Below, in pieces: positions 17,330 through 20,246 of a stretch of DNA of 20,246 bases. The translations under genes were made by a program, and so were the position numbers. The stretch is from Cymbomonas tetramitiformis. Taxonomy: Eukaryota; Chlorophyta; Pyramimonadophyceae; Pyramimonadales; Pyramimonadaceae. The DNA lies in contig LGRX02009708.1 of the NCBI GenBank assembly GCA_001247695.2, positions 34,311 to 54,556 of the forward strand, written 5' to 3'. Every line of letters starts with the position of its first letter. The first letter of the stretch is position 1. The notes under the pieces were generated by a model. That model had not been told where the DNA came from, made no database searches, and saw only the letters and a list, made by a program, of their open reading frames with translations.

Positions 17330-17990
17330 GCAGTTGTATGCAGCTTCATGGACATCAATAGGACATTCTCAACACTGCTTGAACTAATACGGACTGTCCA
17401 TGGATTCTTGCATGTAAATGTTTGGATGCAACCCACACATGAATAAGGGCCTTCACCGGGCACGCTAGGAATGTGCTGACTGATGTACGCATTACTGTGC
17501 ATCGAGTGAAAATTGCATCGAATGCTCCTTTCCAGGTTGCACGAGGGTGGCTCAACTCATGCACGAGGGGAGCTTTGGGCATGTGTAGATGTGTGCGAAG
17601 GGTCTTGATTGCCACACAACTCTGAGTACTTGGGAGATTCATGTCCCCAAATTTGTGCTGAGGCCTTTGATCCTTTGGTGCGAGATGTGATGCGCTTGGC
17701 AGTCTGAATACTAGGATATTGGCGGTCCAAGAAAGCGGCGCACAAAAAGGGGAAACGTGCAACTGCCAAGTAACACGAGGCATGCCAACTGATAAGCCTA
17801 ACACCCAAAAGTGGACACCAAAAAACCAATGCGAACGGAATGTGCAAAACTGCGGAACCGGCTGATATGATGGCGTGGGGTGAGGCAGGCCAATAGAGGT
17901 CAGCGCATCAACATCCGTGTGGAAAGTGTGGATGAAAGCAGCATTCGCAGGGCGGAACATAACATTCCACATTGAGAGATGGGAATCTCT
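17330..17990. other. Unassigned stretch upstream of the minisatellite
   Basis: A 205-codon minus-strand open frame (17355-17972) covers much of this stretch, but its Trp-, Cys- and His-rich translation has no domain and no internal pattern, so I do not call it a gene. The missing 5' exons of the minus-strand candidate gene ending at 16620 could lie here. Confidence 0.4.
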
Positions 17991-17997
17991 CCTGTGG

Positions 17998-18266
17998 CCC
18001 CACCACTAGCTCAACGGGCCCCACCACTAGCTCAACGGGCCCCACCACTAGCTCAATGGGCCCGGCCACTAGCTCAACGGGCCCAACCACCACGATCAAC
18101 GGGCCCAACCACCAGATCAACTGGCCCGACCACCAGACGGACCGACCACCGAATCGCGGGCCGACCACCACAAATCAACAGGCCCGACCACCGGATCAAC
18201 GCGCCCAACCACCACAGATCAATGGGCCCAACCACCAGATCAACGGGTCCGACCACTAGATCAACC
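17998..18266. repeat. 21-bp GC-rich minisatellite
   Basis: Units such as CCCCACCACTAGCTCAACGG(G) repeat head to tail. Copies at 17998-18018, 18019-18039 and 18040-18060 are nearly identical. A variant cored on CCCAACCACCAGATCAACGG(G) continues, with units of 21-23 bp and one longer composite, to about 18266. Because the unit is a multiple of three, open frames arise on both strands (GPVELVV repeats on the minus, TGPTTSS on the plus). The 22- and 23-bp units shift frame, arguing against a single repeat protein. A change of unit type near 18082 marks two sub-arrays. Confidence 0.88.
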
Positions 18267-18405
18267 CCGAGCTGATGGGACGGATGCGACGTCGTGATCA
18301 TCACGCCATGAAGGCGAGAGACCTGCTTACTCCAAGCTGGCTGGGAGGGTGAGAGCTGTTCGGAGCCTCCAAGTGTGACACCATCATGTGATTTACTCGT
18401 GTTAG

Positions 18406-18595
18406 AGGAGAGCATGAGGACAGCGGCGTGTACGACTATGCCGGGTGCACAGTGACTCGGATCGAGGTGATCTGGGAGGATGATGACGCCTACTACCCAG
18501 GCGTGGTTCAGCACTACACCAAAGAGAGCAAGACCTTTGTGCTGTACGATGACGGGGACGAGGAGACGCTGAACTTGGCCCAGGAGACCTTCTGA
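18406..18595 (+). CDS. Terminal exon with a Tudor/Agenet-like domain
   Basis: After a possible TTAG acceptor (18402-18405) the frame reads HEDSGVYDYAGCTVTRIEV, IWEDDDAYYPGVVQHYTKES and KTFVLYDDGDEETLNLAQE, and stops at TGA 18593-18595. The W.DD..YYPG.V..Y......V.YDDGDEE.L.L pattern is that of Tudor-like chromatin or methyl-ligand-binding modules (compare PDS5- and Agenet-type repeats). An in-frame TGA shortly upstream and the lack of an ATG indicate an exon, not a whole gene. Upstream exons were not identified across the minisatellite. It could also be a lone gene fragment. Confidence 0.7.
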
Positions 18596-19440
18596 CTTCT
18601 CAGAAACGGACAATTGGTGACGGTGACGGGCACCAAACGTTTGCCGGGCAAAAGCTCTTTAACGTGATGGGTGTAAGGATGATGGAGCAGGGTGCAGGCG
18701 TTTCTAACACGACCTTCGAACATGACATGACCCGTGCCCTGTTTCTTGTTTACCCTATGTGCCGAGCCCAATAATCTAGATGTTCCTTTGTAATCAGACT
18801 CTAAAAGGGCCCATGAAAACAATCAACTCACCTAGCACGGGGAAAGTAACACCTAGCAAAAATGAGGTTATTCTTTTAATGGAAGTCACTTGCCTTGAGC
18901 ATTTGGTAAATGTGAGTGTTCTTGTTTAAAAGAGATATAAGAAATATTTGGGGGCAAAGGACGTTCTAGCTTTGCTATGCTCACCGATCCAGAATGGGGT
19001 CCATCCCGATGCTGTGATTGCATTGATGACATCTTCCTGCACACACCAGGCAGATTCAACGGCAACCATGTTGTTGCCTTACAGCAGATCCATTTCATCT
19101 GTTACAAGGAGATTTCATATAAATTTGTGGAGTGGCATTTCGCCGTCACGTCACAGTACAGCAATTCAAGCTGTTCGCTTTTAACAGTGTGGTTAGCATG
19201 GCAAAAGGCGAATTTCCCGAAAAATGGCGTGTTTGCGCTTTTGCGACCAGGACAACACATTCGAAGGGTCAAGCAGGACATGATACCGATCAATTAGGAC
19301 CTTCCGAGTCCACCTACAGTCGGCGTTTTCCCCATTTGCACCTGACACGTAGGATGAGGGGATGGACGCTTGAGCGGATGATGCCGCGGCCCAGAAACTA
19401 GGTCAAATCAACCTACTGCAAGAAAAGCCGCCGACCGTAG
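18596..19440. other. Stretch without a recognised gene
   Basis: Short open frames occur on both strands (for example 18886-19098 minus and 18977-19297 plus), but none shows a domain, and they overlap each other in conflicting frames. The first part may be the 3' UTR of the Tudor-like exon. Confidence 0.45.
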
Positions 19441-19448
19441 ATAGTTTT

Positions 19449-19486
19449 CATATATCATATATCATATATATATATATATGCTATAT
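19449..19486. repeat. AT-rich microsatellite (CATATAT / (AT)n)
   Basis: CATATAT-type units pass into an uninterrupted run of AT dinucleotides to about 19480. It is a simple repeat prone to length change. Confidence 0.85.
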
Positions 19487-19536
19487 GTATGCCCCTTGGG
19501 CAAGTGCCATGCGCATGCGCTCTCCCGATCATGCAT

Positions 19537-19557
19537 GGGCTTGGGTTTGGGCTTGGG
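19537..19557 (+). other. G-quadruplex motif with TTTGGG-like repeats
   Basis: Four GGG runs (19537-19539, 19543-19545, 19549-19551, 19555-19557) are separated by 3-nt loops CTT, TTT and CTT, an ideal intramolecular G4 pattern. Two further TTTGGG copies follow at about 19569-19580. The hexamer resembles degenerate telomere-type repeats, but the array is too short to claim telomeric origin. Confidence 0.7.
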
Positions 19558-19688
19558 TACGGAATGCCTTTGGGTTTGGGTTTGCCGCGGTCGCGGAAAG
19601 CCCCACCGATCAAAGCATTCCGTGCTCGAAATATTCCTCAAGGTAACTTATCACGTGTATCATACCTGCGCAACGTCTGTTGCGCAGT

Positions 19689-20091
19689 ATGATATCACAA
19701 TCGGTCGACAACATTGTGGGATTGTTGACCGACCGCAGCTTCGAGGGCCCGCCCAAGGGGAAAGCGGTGACGGGAGCCGTGAAGGGCATGGCTGCGCTAC
19801 AGGCGGAGGCAGCGGCGGCGGCGCGCAGGACCTAGCCGGAGATGACCTGGCTACTAGCAAAGCACGTGCGCACCGCACATGATGCGGCGCTGATGCTGTT
19901 GCCCGACGGTGTGAGGGCGTTGCGAGCTTGCATCTACTACACGGTTCTCGCTTTTGTGTCCTGCGGGGGTCCGGACACGGGTGGCCGTGCTAATGGATGA
20001 GGACAACTTGACGGTGGTGCTGGCCAAGAAGAAGGGCAGGAACCACGAGGCGCTGAAGAGGCTCCGGACACGGTGCAGGGATAAGGCTTGA
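19689..20091 (+). pseudogene. Frameshifted coding remnant of unknown family
   Basis: Three protein-like segments lie in succession in different frames or split by stops: MISQSVDNIVGLLTDRSFEG followed by an Ala-rich stretch ending AAAAARR, then MTWLLAKHVRTAHDAALMLL with PDGVRALRACIYYTVLAF, then RVAVLMDEDNLTVVLAKKKG followed by HEALKRLRTRCRDKA and TGA (20089-20091). Together they suggest a decayed gene or exons with unrecognised introns. I do not know the family; a transposon-borne or multicopy origin is possible. Confidence 0.35.
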
Positions 20092-20114
20092 CAGTGTGTG
20101 CCATATTCACCTTG

Positions 20115-20246
20115 GAGTAGAAGTTGCGGATCGTCAACCCTCTTAAAGGCCGCTGATTGTTCCCATATTGAACTTTTGTGATCCCCACCTGCCCACCCAA
20201 CTCAACCCAGTCAGCTATAGTACACTTGGCCAACGCAACCCAGTCG
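20115..20246 (-). CDS. Possible exon at the right edge, function unknown
   Basis: The minus strand enters the window reading DWVALAKCTIADWVELGG, continues QVGITKVQYGNNQRPLRGL and TIRNFYSK, and reaches a good donor, CCAAG|GTGAAT, at about 20115. The phrase DWV(A/E)L occurs twice, reflecting two copies of CAACCCAGTC in the DNA. The composition is convincing for coding DNA, but I recognise no family, and the start lies outside the window. Confidence 0.4.

Noticed and set aside
17355..17972. 205-codon minus-strand open frame
   Set aside because: No domain, no repeat and an odd composition (many His, Trp and Cys). It runs into the edge of the minisatellite region, and no splice or promoter support is seen.
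17998..18266. CRISPR-like array
   Set aside because: The units are directly adjacent with no unique spacers, and the DNA is eukaryotic. It is a minisatellite.
17908..18275. Repeat protein encoded by the minisatellite
   Set aside because: Open frames appear on both strands because the unit is 21 bp. Units of 22-23 bp break the frame, and no flanking exon continues it.

Overview
Eukaryotic nuclear DNA. Two genes can be assembled exon by exon across short GT-AG introns, and no bacterial-style operons are present. The gene set (a thiolase, a 2-aminoethylphosphonate transaminase, a Tudor-like domain exon), the intron density and the mix of transposons would fit a stramenopile such as a brown alga. 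That placement is inference; no marker in the window fixes the taxon.

Layout, left to right. Positions 1-808: left-edge repeats and a 47-bp minisatellite, probably inside an intron of the next gene. 809-3051 (minus): seven exons of an acetyl-CoA C-acetyltransferase-type thiolase whose 3' end lies off the left edge. 3400-10300: a dense transposon block. It holds a 174-bp CAGT/TA MITE (3714-3887), a broken hAT C-terminal fragment (4480-4680), a complete 911-bp hAT mini-element with an 8-bp target duplication (5061-5971), a complete 2889-bp pogo-like transposon with an intact 691-codon transposase ORF (6387-9275), and a ~925-bp element of unknown class with GC-rich inverted ends (9358-10282). 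10446-13873 (plus): a complete ten-exon gene for 2-aminoethylphosphonate-pyruvate transaminase (PhnW family), 434 aa, with a transit-peptide-like N-terminus and a TATA box. 14818-15663: a second hAT mini-element of the same family, with its own 8-bp target duplication and an intact 105-aa ORF. 16620-17323 (minus): a spliced candidate gene of unknown function. 17998-18266: a 21-bp GC-rich minisatellite, followed by a Tudor/Agenet-like terminal exon (18406-18595). 19440-20246: an AT microsatellite, a G-quadruplex motif, a frameshifted coding remnant and a possible minus-strand exon at the right edge.

The most unusual signal is the pair of hAT mini-elements. Both have matching CAAGG...TGGTATCG-type ends and perfect 8-bp target duplications. 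Both carry arrays of an ATCGATTGAT-cored repeat of about 30-bp period at each end, and in both the only recognisable coding sequence is the C-terminal dimerisation domain of a hAT transposase. The copy at 14818-15663 keeps that ORF open. A short dimerisation-only protein could act on full-length transposases; this is a testable inference, not something the sequence shows.

The two metabolic genes have no evident functional link to each other. Exon coordinates come from reading splice signals and protein-family continuity by eye.
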